A stretch of 64,000 nucleotides of DNA from Kitasatospora phosalacinea (lineage in GTDB: Bacteria; Actinomycetota; Actinomycetes; Streptomycetales; Streptomycetaceae), in NCBI RefSeq assembly GCF_000717185.1, contig NZ_JNYE01000012.1, forward strand, positions 60,740 through 124,739. Reading direction: 5' to 3'. Positions within the stretch are counted from its first letter, which is position 1. Each line of letters opens with the position of its first letter. Position numbers and translations under genes: made by a program. Shown in pieces: positions 43,030 through 52,335 of the stretch. The notes under the pieces are model-generated. The model was not told the origin of the DNA. It ran no database searches and saw nothing but the letters and a program-made list of their open reading frames with translations.

Positions 43030-43788
43030 TCAGGTCGACAGGTGGCCGGTCTGGTTCCAGCCGGCCGGCCGCAGCCGCCCCTCGCGGGCCCGCCAGACGC
43101 TGGTCGAGCAGTTCGCCACCGGGTCCAGCGCCAGCAGCTCCTGCTCGCCGAGGCGGTCCAGCACGTGCCGCAGCATCAGCACCGTGCAGTCGTGCGCGAC
43201 CAGCAGCACCGGCCGTCCGGCCTCCTCCTCGCCCAGGTCGCGCAGCAGGTCGCGGACCCGCAGCGCCACGTCCAGCCAGGACTCGCCGCCCGGCGGCCGG
43301 TAGTACAGCTCGCCCATCCGCCGCCGCCGCTCGGCCTCCGCCGGGTGGTCGCGCTCGATCGCGGCCTTGGTGAGCATCTCCAGCACGCCCAGTTCGCGGT
43401 CCCGCAGCCGCTCGTCGTAGCGGACGGCCAGGCCCACCGGCACCGCGCCCAGCCCGGACGCCTGGGCCAGCGCGATCCGGGCGGTCTCCGCGGTGCGCAG
43501 GTACGGGGAGCACCACACCGAGCGGGGCCGCTCGGCGGGCGGCCGCTCGGCCCACCAGCGGCCCAGGTCGCGGGCCTGGTCCTGGCCGTGCAGGGAGAGC
43601 GGGATGTCGGCGTCCCGGCAGGTGATCGGGACGGACAGCGCCCCGCTGGCGTCCGCGTGCCGGAACTCCACGTTGGCGGTCGACTCGCCGTGCCGGGTGG
43701 CGACCAGCACGGAGGGCAGCCGCCGCGCCCCCTCCGGCTGCTCGGCCTCGGGGCGGTGCCCGTTGCGTACCGTGGTGAGGTCGGTCAT
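43030..43788 (-). CDS. Histidine-phosphatase-family protein
   Basis: 252 residues. The RHG motif 'LVATRHGESTANVEF' (about 28-42), 'PYLRTAETARIAL' (~95), 'DRELGVLEM' (~133) and 'VLLVAHDCTVLMLRHVL' (~197) place it in the phosphoglycerate-mutase-like branch. Substrates range from sugar phosphates to proteins. ATG 43788. It lies downstream of the symporter genes on the same strand with a ~160-bp gap that holds a GC-rich inverted repeat near 43917-43945. Confidence 0.87.
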   Translation of the reverse strand: MTDLTTVRNGHRPEAEQPEGARRLPSVLVATRHGESTANVEFRHADASGALSVPITCRDADIPLSLHGQDQARDLGRWWAERPPAERPRSVWCSPYLRTAETARIALAQASGLGAVPVGLAVRYDERLRDRELGVLEMLTKAAIERDHPAEAERRRRMGELYYRPPGGESWLDVALRVRDLLRDLGEEEAGRPVLLVAHDCTVLMLRHVLDRLGEQELLALDPVANCSTSVWRAREGRLRPAGWNQTGHLST

Positions 43789-43951
43789 GGCGGTGGCTCC
43801 CCGTGGTCGGTGCGTGCGGTGGGTGTCGTCTCTCCCGGTCTCTCCGGCGAACGGCCAGTCATAACGGACGACCGCGCCGCCACCCCAGTGTCGATCGGGG
43901 CGACGGCGCGACCACAGGGCGCACGGCGCGATCGTGCGCGCCCCTGGTGCG

Positions 43952-45571
43952 TCAGTGCGCCGCCGCGGGCTGCGGGGCGCGCTCCACGGTCCCGTCGCCG
44001 GCCTCCGCGGAGTAGTCGGCGCGGGCGGTCTCGTCGGCGCCCTCGGGGGCCCTCAGGGCCCGCAGGGCCGGCGTCAGGACCGCGGCGACGGCCAGGTTCA
44101 GCACGAACGCGGTCAGGCCGACGTAGCCGGTCTCGCCGAGGCCGGGGACCTCCGCGCTGTTCCCGCCGAAGTGCTTGGTGGCGGGGGAGGCGATGCCCCA
44201 GGCCGTCCACGTCCCGTAGGCCATCCCGACCGCCCAGCCCGCGAGCAGCGCCCAGCGGTGGAACCAGCGGGTGAACAGGCCCGCGACCAGGGCGAGCGCG
44301 GTCTGCAGGATCCACAGCCCGCCCAGCAGCTGGAAGTTGATCGCGGCCTGCTTGTCCATCACCAGCACGAACGCCAGCGCGCCGACCTTCACCAGCAGCG
44401 AGGCGAGCTTCGCCACCCGGGTCTCCTCGGCCGGGGTGGCGTCCGGCTTCAGGAACTCCCGGTACACGTTGCGGGTGAACAGGTTCGCCGCCGCGATCGA
44501 CATGATCGCCGCCGGGACGAGCGCCCCGATCCCGATCGCCGCGAACGCCACCCCCGTGAACCAGGACGGGAACATCTGCGCGAACAGCTGCGGCACCGCC
44601 AGCTGGCTGTTGAAGCCCGGCACGCCCGCGCCCACCCCCGCCGCGATCGCCAGGAACCCCAGCAGCGCCAGCAGCCCCAGCACCAGCGAGTACGCGGGCA
44701 GGATCGCCATGTTCCGGCGCACCGTGCCGCGCGACCCGGACGCCAGCACGCCCGTCACCGTGTGCGGGTACATGAACAGCGCCAGCGCCGAGCCGAACGC
44801 CAGCGTCGCGTACGTCCACTGCCCCGGGGCGCCCAGCAGCAGCGAGCCGCCCGGCCCCCCGTGCGGCCCCGGCGCCGCGAACTTCCGCGCCGCCGCCGCG
44901 AACACGCTCCCGTAGCCGCCCAGCCGCAGCGGGATGTAGACCACCGCCACGACGATCACCACGTACACCAGCGCGTCCTTGACGAACGCGATCAGCGCCG
45001 GGGCCCGCAGTCCCGCCGAGTAGGTGTACGCGGCCAGCACGCCGAAGGCGACGAACAGCGGCAGGTCCCGGACGAACCAGTTGCCGCTGCCGCCCACCCC
45101 CAGGGTGTCCAGCACGGCCTGGATGCCGACCAGTTGCAGCGCGATGTACGGCATGGTGGCCAGGATCCCGGTCAGCGCCACCGCCACCGACAGGCCGCGC
45201 GAACCGTAGCGCCCGCGCACGAAGTCCGCCGGGGTCACGTAGCCGTGCACCCGCGACACCGACCACAGCCGGGGCAGGAACAGGAACACCAGCGGGTACG
45301 CGATCACCGTGTACGGCACCGCGAAGAACCCCGCCGCCCCCACCGCGTACACCGCCGCGGGCACCGCGACGAAGGTGTACGCGGTGTACAGGTCGCCGCC
45401 GAGCAGGAACCAGGTCACCCAGGTGCCGAAGTTCCGCCCGCCCAGGCCCCACTCGTGCAGGTGCGCGGCGTCCTCGGCGCGGCGCCAGCGCGAGGCCAGG
45501 AAGCCCATCACCGTCACCAGGACGAAGAACAGCAGGAACACCGCCGTCGCGGTCCCGTCCGCGTGCCTCAC
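43952..45571 (-). CDS. Sodium:solute symporter (SSS family), monocarboxylate-permease-like
   Basis: 539 residues with about 13 transmembrane helices. Landmarks are 'LGGRNFGTWVTWFLLGGDLYTAYTF' (split over residues 34-58), 'GYVTPADFVRGRYGS' (~110), 'YTYSAGLRAPALIAFVKDALVY' and 'GIGALVPAAIMSIAAANLFTRNVYRE'. It is preceded by and coupled to a DUF3311 protein, the usual partner of MctP-like monocarboxylate/amino-acid transporters. GTG 45571 overlaps the partner's stop. Substrate not determinable. Confidence 0.9.
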   Translation of the reverse strand: MRHADGTATAVFLLFFVLVTVMGFLASRWRRAEDAAHLHEWGLGGRNFGTWVTWFLLGGDLYTAYTFVAVPAAVYAVGAAGFFAVPYTVIAYPLVFLFLPRLWSVSRVHGYVTPADFVRGRYGSRGLSVAVALTGILATMPYIALQLVGIQAVLDTLGVGGSGNWFVRDLPLFVAFGVLAAYTYSAGLRAPALIAFVKDALVYVVIVVAVVYIPLRLGGYGSVFAAAARKFAAPGPHGGPGGSLLLGAPGQWTYATLAFGSALALFMYPHTVTGVLASGSRGTVRRNMAILPAYSLVLGLLALLGFLAIAAGVGAGVPGFNSQLAVPQLFAQMFPSWFTGVAFAAIGIGALVPAAIMSIAAANLFTRNVYREFLKPDATPAEETRVAKLASLLVKVGALAFVLVMDKQAAINFQLLGGLWILQTALALVAGLFTRWFHRWALLAGWAVGMAYGTWTAWGIASPATKHFGGNSAEVPGLGETGYVGLTAFVLNLAVAAVLTPALRALRAPEGADETARADYSAEAGDGTVERAPQPAAAH

Positions 45572-45873
45572 GCCCGGCCCCCGTCCTTCGGGGCGGGCAG
45601 CACCGGCACCCCGGCGGAGGCCCGGCGCACCGCCTCGTCCCGCCGCACCAGCAGGTACGCGGTGCCGGTGAACAGCGCCGACACCGGCACCCACAGCAGC
45701 TGGTACCAGTAGAAGAACGGGATCCCGCCCAGGGCGGGGGCGAGCCTGTTGTAGGACGGCACCCACAGCATCACCACGACCGGCACCAGCAGGCACAGCC
45801 CGGCCAGCACCCGGGCGGCGGAGACCGCGGGAGGCGCGCCGGCGGCGGGCGCGTGGGGGGACGGGGACGGCAC
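45568..45873 (-). CDS. DUF3311 small membrane subunit of the symporter
   Basis: 101 residues with two hydrophobic helices ('VLAGLCLLVPVVVMLWVPSYN' and 'GIPFFYWYQLLWVPVSALFTG' being their cores) and charged tails. DUF3311 proteins almost always precede an SSS symporter, as here. ATG 45873; the stop overlaps the symporter start (GTGA). The 200-bp spacer to the end of dasR holds no gene. Confidence 0.88.
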   Translation of the reverse strand: MPSPSPHAPAAGAPPAVSAARVLAGLCLLVPVVVMLWVPSYNRLAPALGGIPFFYWYQLLWVPVSALFTGTAYLLVRRDEAVRRASAGVPVLPAPKDGGRA

Positions 45874-46074
45874 GGGGCGGCTCCGGGGGACGACGGGGAG
45901 TCACCTCGGCGGCACCCCCGGTGATCGGAAGGTCCCTCGCGAGACTAGGGCAGCGGAGTGACCCCTGTCACACCGCCGTCAACCCGATCGCGGGCACCAC
46001 CCGGACGCGCCGACGTGCCGACCGCCGCCACGCCGACCCGCCCGTTACGCGGGCCGCCGTCACCCGGACCGCCG

Positions 46075-46860
46075 TTACGCGGGCCGGTTCAGTCGGGTGA
46101 TGAACTTGTAGCGGTCGCCGCGGTAGATCGAGCGCACCCACTCCACCGGCGCGCCGTCCGCGTCGAAGGAGTGCCGGGACAGCTGCAGCATCGGCAGGCC
46201 CAGGTCGGAGCCGAGCAGGCCGGCCTCGCGCGGGTTGGCGAGGGTGGTCTCGATGGTCTCCTCGGCCTCCGCGACCGTCACCCCGTAGACCTCGCGCAGC
46301 GCGGTGTACAGCGAGTTGTGCTTGGCCAGGTTGCGCCGCAGCGCGGGGAAGCGCTTGGCGGACAGGTGCGCGACCTCGATCGCCATCGGGTCGCCGTTGG
46401 CCAGGCGCAGGCGCTCGATCCGCAGCACCCGGCCGCCGGGCTTGATGTCCAGCAGCGGGGCGAGCCGCTCGTCCGCGGAGATGTAGGCGACCTCGACCAG
46501 GCGGGAGGTCGGCTCCAGGCCCTGGGCGCGCATGTCCTCGGTGTACGAGGTGAGCTGCAGGGCCTGCGCGACCTTCGGCTTGGCGACGAAGGTGCCCTTG
46601 CCCTGGATGCGCTCCAGGCGGCCCTCGACGACCAGCTCCTGCAGGGCCTGCCGGACGGTGGTGCGCGAGGTGTCGAACTGGGCGGCCAGCGCGCGCTCCG
46701 GCGGTACCGGCGTGCCGGCCGGCTGGGTCTCGGTCAGCTGCAGCAGGTGCCGCTTGAGGCCGTAGTACTTCGGGACCCGGGCCGTGGCGGTGGCAGGGCC
46801 GGTCTGGATCGGCACGGTGGAGCCCTCGGCGAGCGCCGCCGTGTCCCTGTCGCCACTCAT
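46075..46860 (-). CDS. dasR: GntR/HutC-family global regulator DasR
   Basis: 261 residues. The N-terminal winged helix ('[13 protein letters not shown]', '[25 protein letters not shown]', about 32-90) and C-terminal UTRA domain ending '[19 protein letters not shown]' fit DasR. It binds dre sites and is released by GlcN-6-P and related ligands, linking chitin and GlcNAc use to development and antibiotic production. The gene sits beside dasDCBA as in other streptomycetes. ATG 46860 follows GAGGAGTGAG. Dre-like sites appear at 20439, 52218-52335, 53217-53257 and 56155-56211. Confidence 0.95.
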   Translation of the reverse strand: MSGDRDTAALAEGSTVPIQTGPATATARVPKYYGLKRHLLQLTETQPAGTPVPPERALAAQFDTSRTTVRQALQELVVEGRLERIQGKGTFVAKPKVAQALQLTSYTEDMRAQGLEPTSRLVEVAYISADERLAPLLDIKPGGRVLRIERLRLANGDPMAIEVAHLSAKRFPALRRNLAKHNSLYTALREVYGVTVAEAEETIETTLANPREAGLLGSDLGLPMLQLSRHSFDADGAPVEWVRSIYRGDRYKFITRLNRPA

Positions 46861-46991
46861 GGCAGCTCTCACTCCTCGTTGGAGGCGGTCCCTTAACGGA
46901 CCCCTAAGTCCTATGTAACAGCACATGTTTGCACGCGCGGGAGAACAAGCGTGAGCCCCGGGCCGCATTCGAAGCGGCCCGCCGGGCACGC

Positions 46992-47035
46992 GACGGGCCC
47001 GGGACGGGGCGCCTGGCACCCGTCCCGGGCCCGTC
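46992..47035 (-). terminator. Terminator after dasD
   Basis: A 17-bp perfect stem (GACGGGCCCGGGACGGG and its complement) with a ten-base loop lies ten bases after the dasD stop. It separates the das operon from dasR. Confidence 0.75.
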
Positions 47036-47044
47036 CCGAGTGTC

Positions 47045-48619
47045 TCAGCCGGCCCTGGCGGCCGTCACCGCGAGCCCCGCGAGGGCTTCCGCCGCGGCGA
47101 TCGCGCAGACCCGCGAGCCGCCGTAGGTGGCCAGCGTGGTCACCCCGCGGGGGGCGAACAGCCCGGCCACGCCGTGGGCGGTGCCCATCTCCACCACCAC
47201 CGCGTCCGGCCGGTGCTCGACCAGGGCCAGTGCGGCCCGGCGCATCCAGGCGTGCCGGTGGACGTCGCGCACCACCAGCACCAGCGGGCGGCCGACGGCC
47301 GCGCCCGCCAGCGGGGCGGTGTCGATCTCGACGTCGTGGGCGGCGACCTCGACGTGCAGCAGGCCGGAGCCCTCGGTCACGGTCGCGGGCGGCGCGACCC
47401 GGGTGGAGGTGGTGCCGGGCACCAGCTCGCCCAGCGGACCGGCCACGCCCCAGGGGGTCTCGTCGCCGACCGCGATGTTCGCGGCCGGGGAGAACTCGAC
47501 CACGTGCGGGACGCCGCCCAGCGGGCGGAGCTCGCCGCTGATCCGCAGCGCCCGGCGGGCGGCGGTCAGGCCGACGCCGACCTCGGCCTGCTTGCCGACC
47601 AGCGCGGCCCGCACCCCGGCGGACCAGCGGGCGACGGCCCGGTTGCGCTCGGCGGCCTCGTGCAGGCGCTCGGCGGGGAGCCGGCCCTCGCGGACCGCCC
47701 AGACCAGGGCGTCGCGCAGGTAGACGAAGGCGTCCTCGTCGTCCAGGCCGCCGCCGACGCAGATGGTGTCGGCACCGGCCGCGACGGCCCGCACCGAGCC
47801 GGCCGCGACGCCGTGGGTGCCGGAGATGGCGCCCATCTCGATGCCGTCGGTGACGATCAGCCCGTCGAAGCCGAGCTCCTCGCGGAGCAGGCCGGTGAGG
47901 ATGCGCTGCGACATGGTCGCGGGCAGCTGGGCGTCGTAGGCGTCGAACAGGATGTGCGCGGTCATGATGCTCTTCACGCCGGCCGCGATGGCGGCGCGGA
48001 AGGGCAGCAGGTGCTCGGCGAACTGGTCCAGGCCGAGGTCGATCCGGGGCAGGCCCAGGTGCGAGTCGCCGGCCGTGTCGCCGTGGCCGGGGAAGTGCTT
48101 GGCGCAGGCCGCGACACCGGCGGACTGCAGGCCGCGGACGTACGCGGCGGTGTGGCGGGCGGCGAGGTCGCCGTCGCCGCCGAAGGACCGGACGCCGATC
48201 ACCGGGTTGTCCGGGTTGGAGTTGACGTCCGCGTCGGGCGCGTAGTTGAGGTTCACGCCGACGCTGGACAGGTCGAACCCGATGGAGCGGGCGACCCGCT
48301 CGGTGAGGTCGGTGTCGTCGACCTCACCGAGCGCCAGGTTCCCCGGGTAGGAGGAGCCGCTGGCCACCTCGAGGCGGGTGACGTCGCCGCCCTCCTCGTC
48401 GGTGGCGACCAGCAGGTCGCCGTTGAGCGCGTACAGCTCCGAGGTCAGGGCGGCGACCTGCTGCGGGGTGCGGATGTTGCGGCCGAACAGGGCGACGCCG
48501 CCGAGTTCGCCGTCGCCCAGTCTGCGACGCAGCCACTCGGGCGCGGTCAGACCGGCGAAGCCGGGCTGCAGGACCGCTCCGGCGTCGCGGAGGAGAGCGG
48601 CGCTTTCCGTACCGGGCAT
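47045..48619 (-). CDS. dasD: GH3 beta-N-acetylglucosaminidase DasD
   Basis: 524 residues. The GH3 N-acetylglucosaminidase signature is '[20 protein letters not shown]' (about 166-185), with catalytic Asp and His, and the nucleophile is in '[13 protein letters not shown]' (~250). No signal peptide is seen, so it should act in the cytoplasm, cutting imported chitobiose to GlcNAc. ATG 48619. It follows dasC by about 60 bp in the same orientation. Confidence 0.92.
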   Translation of the reverse strand: MPGTESAALLRDAGAVLQPGFAGLTAPEWLRRRLGDGELGGVALFGRNIRTPQQVAALTSELYALNGDLLVATDEEGGDVTRLEVASGSSYPGNLALGEVDDTDLTERVARSIGFDLSSVGVNLNYAPDADVNSNPDNPVIGVRSFGGDGDLAARHTAAYVRGLQSAGVAACAKHFPGHGDTAGDSHLGLPRIDLGLDQFAEHLLPFRAAIAAGVKSIMTAHILFDAYDAQLPATMSQRILTGLLREELGFDGLIVTDGIEMGAISGTHGVAAGSVRAVAAGADTICVGGGLDDEDAFVYLRDALVWAVREGRLPAERLHEAAERNRAVARWSAGVRAALVGKQAEVGVGLTAARRALRISGELRPLGGVPHVVEFSPAANIAVGDETPWGVAGPLGELVPGTTSTRVAPPATVTEGSGLLHVEVAAHDVEIDTAPLAGAAVGRPLVLVVRDVHRHAWMRRAALALVEHRPDAVVVEMGTAHGVAGLFAPRGVTTLATYGGSRVCAIAAAEALAGLAVTAARAG

Positions 48620-48682
48620 CGCCTTGTTTCCTTCCCTGGAGGTGAGAGGTGTTTCAGGTGCAGTGAGGGGTGAGGAAGGGGC

Positions 48683-49603
48683 TCAGCCCTTGACCGCACC
48701 GGCGGTGAGACCCGCCGACACCTTCTTCTGGAAGAACACGAACAGGATGATGACGGGCAGCGAGACGAGCAGGCCGCCGGCCATCTGCGAGCCGTAGTCC
48801 GCGGCGCGGGTGGGCGTGGACGAGTAGAACGTCAGCCAGGTCATCGAGGTGTTCTTGCCGTTGGTGGCCATGAGGGTCTTGACGACGATGAACTCGTTCC
48901 AGGCCTGGATCCAGCTGTAGACCGCGGTGGTGACCAGGCCGGGCATGGTGAGCGGCAGGATGATGCGGAAGAACGCGCCCCACTGGGTGCAGCCGTCGAC
49001 CATCGCGGCCTCGTCCAGCTCGGACGGGATGTTCACGATGAACGAGCGCAGCGTCCAGATCACGTACGGGACGGTGAAGACCAGGTAGGCGAGGATGACG
49101 CCGACGATGGTGCCGGTCATGTTGATCTCGTTCATCAGCACGAACAGCGGGATGAGGATCGCCATCAGCGGCACCATCTGGACCACCAGCATGGTGACGA
49201 TGAAGAAGTTGCGGCCGCGGAAGTTGAACCGGGCCACCGCGACGGCGGCCAGGAAGCCGACCGCGACACCGAGGACCACGGCGCCCAGGGTCAGCAGCAC
49301 GGTGTTCTGCAGCGACGGCAGGAAGTCCTTGTCGTCGAAGATCGTCTTGTAGCTGTCGAGCGAGAACGTGGACGGCCAGAACGTCGGGTTCTGGGAGATC
49401 AGGTCCTTGTTCGTCTTGAAGGTGGTGAGGACCATCCAGTAGATCGGGAAGGCCATCACGACCGCGACGAGCAGCGCGATGGTGTTCCAGACCCAGGTCA
49501 TGACGCCGCTGCGGCCGACCTCGGTCTCCTTGGACTTCTTCGGCTTCTTGACCGGCGGGAGCGGCTGCTGGGTCTCCGGGGCGGGGGAAAGGACGTCGCT
49601 CAT
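48683..49603 (-). CDS. dasC: Chitobiose ABC transporter permease DasC
   Basis: 306 residues, six transmembrane helices. The EAA loop that contacts the ATPase is 'LDEAAMVDGCTQWGAFFRI' (about 216-234). It belongs to the MalG-like family and pairs with DasB. ATG 49603 overlaps the dasB stop (ATGA). No ATPase gene is in the cluster; in streptomycetes the shared ATPase MsiK, encoded elsewhere, energises this transporter. Confidence 0.94.
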   Translation of the reverse strand: MSDVLSPAPETQQPLPPVKKPKKSKETEVGRSGVMTWVWNTIALLVAVVMAFPIYWMVLTTFKTNKDLISQNPTFWPSTFSLDSYKTIFDDKDFLPSLQNTVLLTLGAVVLGVAVGFLAAVAVARFNFRGRNFFIVTMLVVQMVPLMAILIPLFVLMNEINMTGTIVGVILAYLVFTVPYVIWTLRSFIVNIPSELDEAAMVDGCTQWGAFFRIILPLTMPGLVTTAVYSWIQAWNEFIVVKTLMATNGKNTSMTWLTFYSSTPTRAADYGSQMAGGLLVSLPVIILFVFFQKKVSAGLTAGAVKG

Positions 49604-50589
49604 CGCTCGTTGGCTCCGATCTTGAGCATCTGGCGGATGTAGAACACGAGCGCCGCCAGCATCATGATGATCATGATGATCGAGATCACCGAGGCGTCGC
49701 TGTACCGGGACGGGACGATGCCCTCCATGTACAGGTAGGTGCCGATGGTCTGGTAGCCGGACTCGGGCGAGGAGTTGCGCAGCGCGTAGATCTGCGCGAA
49801 CACCTGGAAGTCCCAGATGAAGCTGAGCGCGGCACTGATCATCAGGAAGGGCCGGATGACCGGGATGGTCACGTGGAAGAAGGCCTGGAGGCCGTTGGCG
49901 CCGTCCAGCTTGGCGGCCTCCATCAGCTCCTTGGGCACCTGGGTGAGCGCGGCGTACAGGCCCAGCACCAGGAAGGGCAGCGCGCCCCAGATGACGACGG
50001 CGGCACCGACCACGTACAGGCCGACGGTCGGGTCGGCGAACCAGTCGTAGTTCTTCCAGGTCTCGTCACCGGTGATCAGGTAGGCGACGTAGTCGACCAC
50101 GCCGCCGTTGGAGGCGAACAGCCAGCGGAAGACCTGGCCGTTGACCAGGGCCGGGATCGCCCAGACGAACATCATCACGGTGAAGACCGTGACCCGGACC
50201 CAGTTCGACACCCGGTTGAGCAGCAGCGCGATCAGCATGCTCAGCACCATGGAGAGGATGACCAGCTCCGCGGTGAAGTAGATCGAGCGGAGGATCACCT
50301 CCCAGAAGGTGTCGTCGTGCAGGATCTTGTCGAAGCCGTCGAGGCCGATGTACTTGGCCTTCTCCGGGTGCTTCAGGTAGGCGAACTTGTTGACGTTCTG
50401 GAACGCCAGGTCGAACAGCCTGTAGATCGGGTACACCAGGACGCCCAACAGCACGATGACCGCGGGCAGCAGGAGGGTGTAGGGAATGTACTGGCCGCCC
50501 GCGAAGACGCCGCGGCGCTGCAGCTTCTTCACCGGGGCGGGCCCCTGGTTCTCGGACCGCGTCACGGTCTCGTCGGTGGTCACACTCAT
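49600..50589 (-). CDS. dasB: Chitobiose ABC transporter permease DasB
   Basis: 329 residues with six transmembrane helices after a soluble N terminus. The EAA loop is 'ELMEAAKLDGANGLQAFFHV' (about 223-242), MalF-like. ATG 50589 (MSVTTDE) was chosen because upstream codons show no coding character. It follows dasA across a strong intercistronic hairpin (50634-50669) and overlaps dasC by four bases. Confidence 0.93.
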   Translation of the reverse strand: MSVTTDETVTRSENQGPAPVKKLQRRGVFAGGQYIPYTLLLPAVIVLLGVLVYPIYRLFDLAFQNVNKFAYLKHPEKAKYIGLDGFDKILHDDTFWEVILRSIYFTAELVILSMVLSMLIALLLNRVSNWVRVTVFTVMMFVWAIPALVNGQVFRWLFASNGGVVDYVAYLITGDETWKNYDWFADPTVGLYVVGAAVVIWGALPFLVLGLYAALTQVPKELMEAAKLDGANGLQAFFHVTIPVIRPFLMISAALSFIWDFQVFAQIYALRNSSPESGYQTIGTYLYMEGIVPSRYSDASVISIIMIIMMLAALVFYIRQMLKIGANER

Positions 50590-50633
50590 CAGGGTCCTTC
50601 CCGGGCCCGCGGATCTGGTCGGTCCTGGCGCAC

Positions 50634-50669
50634 GGGTGGGCAGTCCGCGTGATCGCGGACTGCCCACCC
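50634..50669 (-). terminator. Intercistronic hairpin between dasA and dasB
   Basis: GGGTGGGCAGTCCGCG pairs perfectly with CGCGGACTGCCCACCC around TGAT (16-bp stem). It has no T-tract. Such hairpins between a binding-protein gene and its permease genes usually cause partial termination or 3' stabilisation, giving excess binding protein. Confidence 0.7.
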
Positions 50670-50747
50670 CCTAACCTGCGCTCAGTGCGGTGGTCCGCCC
50701 GAGGCGTTCCGGACTCCCCGGACGGACCTGCGTGTTCAGCCGGTCGG

Positions 50748-52067
50748 TCAGCCGTTCAGGCCCTTGATGACGTCGGCCTCGGCCTTCTTGAGCTCGGCGG
50801 CCGGGTCGCCACCGGCGGCGATCGCGCTGAGGGCGTTCTTCAGCGCGGTCTCGTTCGAGCCGGACCACATCGGGGAGTTCGGGATGAACCAGGTCTTGCC
50901 CTCGGCGGCGGAGCCGGCCGCGACGTTCGCCGGGTCGGCCTGCTTGTAGGCGGCGACCAGGTTCTTCGCGTTCGGGATCGCGTGCTTGGCGAGCGCGGTC
51001 TGCTGCGCGGTGTTGGTGAAGATCTGCAGGAAGGTCGCGCCCAGGCCCGGGTTCTTGGCGTTGGACGGGACGGCCAGGTCGGAGCCGCCGAGGAACGCCG
51101 GGGTCGGGTCGCCGGCCGCCGCGCCCGGGAGGGCGATGGTGGCGAGCTTGTCCTTGAGGGCCGGGTTGCCGTTCTTCTCGTCGATGACCGAGCCGACCTC
51201 CCAGCCGTTGCCGATGATGGCGGCGATGTTGCCCTTGGCCATCAGCGCGTCCTGGTCGGTCTCGTCAGCGGTGGTGCCGCCGACCGAGAACTGCTTCTGC
51301 AGGTCGTTCCAGGTGGAGATGCCTTCGACGAACTTCGCGTCCGAGAGGGTGCTGGACCAGTTGTCGCCGTCCTTCTTGGCGATGACGTTGTCCACGCCGA
51401 AGGAGCCGGCGCCGAAGGAGACGGCGGTGTACCAGTTCTTGCCCGGCAGGTACAGGGCGGAGAAGTTGGCGGTGCCGGCGTTGGCGGCCTTGACCTTCGC
51501 CAGGGCGTCCTTCAGCTCGGCCAGGGTGGTCGGGGCCTGGGCGACACCGGCGGCCTCGAACAGGTCCTTGCGGTAGATCATGACGCGGGCGCCGGCGTAG
51601 TACGGGACGGCGTAGGTCTTGGAGTGGTCGGCCGACTGGCCGGAGGCGGCCAGGGAGTCCAGCCACTTGTCCGAGTTGTCGAACTTGCTCTTGACCGAGG
51701 TCAGGTCGACGAAGGACTCGGCGTCGATGTACTTCGCGGCCTGGGTGTTGCCGATCTCGATCGCGTCGGGCGCGTTGTCCGAGAGCATGGCGGTGTCGAG
51801 CTTGGTGGTGTAGTTCGACCAGGTCTGCCACTGGATCTCGACGTCGGCGCCGGTCTCCGCCTTGAACTGGGTCTTGGCGGCCTCGACCACGTCGTTCCAC
51901 TGCTTCTGGGCGTCGTCCATCAGCCAGACGGTGATCTTCTTGCCCTTGCCGTCCTTGCTCAGGACCTCGCCCGACTTGCTGCCGCTGTCGGACGAAGAAG
52001 ACGACGAGCAGGCCGAGGCGACGAGCACGGTGGCGATAGCGGCCACGGCTGCGATCTTGCGGTTCAA
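50748..52067 (-). CDS. dasA: Chitobiose-binding lipoprotein DasA
   Basis: 439 residues. A lipoprotein signal peptide ends at the lipobox 'VASAC' (Cys ~20), followed by a Ser-rich linker. The solute-binding fold starts 'KITVWLMDDAQKQWNDVV' and includes 'PYYAGARVMIYRKDLF' and 'FLGGSDLAVPSNAKN'. It delivers chitobiose to DasBC. TTG 52067 has GGAGG close upstream. Three DasR-type sites lie 150-270 bp upstream. The paralogue at 53292 shares 'VWLM.DAQK' and 'PYYAGAR'. Confidence 0.92.
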   Translation of the reverse strand: MNRKIAAVAAIATVLVASACSSSSSSDSGSKSGEVLSKDGKGKKITVWLMDDAQKQWNDVVEAAKTQFKAETGADVEIQWQTWSNYTTKLDTAMLSDNAPDAIEIGNTQAAKYIDAESFVDLTSVKSKFDNSDKWLDSLAASGQSADHSKTYAVPYYAGARVMIYRKDLFEAAGVAQAPTTLAELKDALAKVKAANAGTANFSALYLPGKNWYTAVSFGAGSFGVDNVIAKKDGDNWSSTLSDAKFVEGISTWNDLQKQFSVGGTTADETDQDALMAKGNIAAIIGNGWEVGSVIDEKNGNPALKDKLATIALPGAAAGDPTPAFLGGSDLAVPSNAKNPGLGATFLQIFTNTAQQTALAKHAIPNAKNLVAAYKQADPANVAAGSAAEGKTWFIPNSPMWSGSNETALKNALSAIAAGGDPAAELKKAEADVIKGLNG

Positions 52068-52217
52068 ACCATCCTCCAGAGGGATGAGCAAGGTAGGGCA
52101 CCGGGCTGCTGGGCCGACTGGCCTGGAGCTGCGTTGTGCCGTATGGGGGAACGTCACCGAATGACACGGACACGAACTGCCGTCTCCGGCGGGCCGATCC
52201 GTGAGGTGGAGTAGACC

Positions 52218-52233
52218 ATTGGTTTAGACCAAC
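52218..52233 (-). promoter_or_regulatory. DasR-responsive element (dre) at dasA
   Basis: ATTGGTTTAGACCAAC matches the dre consensus ACTGGTCTAGACCAGT in the TGGT, TAGACCA core. It lies about 150 bp upstream of the dasA start and nearest of three sites. Confidence 0.8.
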
Positions 52234-52241
52234 GCCTGGAG

Positions 52242-52257
52242 GTTGGCATGGACCAAT
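52242..52257 (-). promoter_or_regulatory. Second dre-like site at dasA
   Basis: GTTGGCATGGACCAAT keeps the TTGG...ACCAA arms with an altered centre (10 of 16 consensus positions), 24 bp from the first site. Confidence 0.5.
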
Positions 52258-52319
52258 GACGAGCGTCAAGGGCTCGAAGAGCGGTTGCACAAGCCGTTAT
52301 CAACGCTTGACTCGGCCGT

Positions 52320-52335
52320 GTTGGACTGGACCAAC
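52320..52335. promoter_or_regulatory. Third dre-like site in the dasA upstream region
   Basis: GTTGGACTGGACCAAC is a symmetric TTGG/CCAA palindrome related to dre. It is about 250 bp from dasA and nearly 1 kb from the divergent paralogue. Confidence 0.5.
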
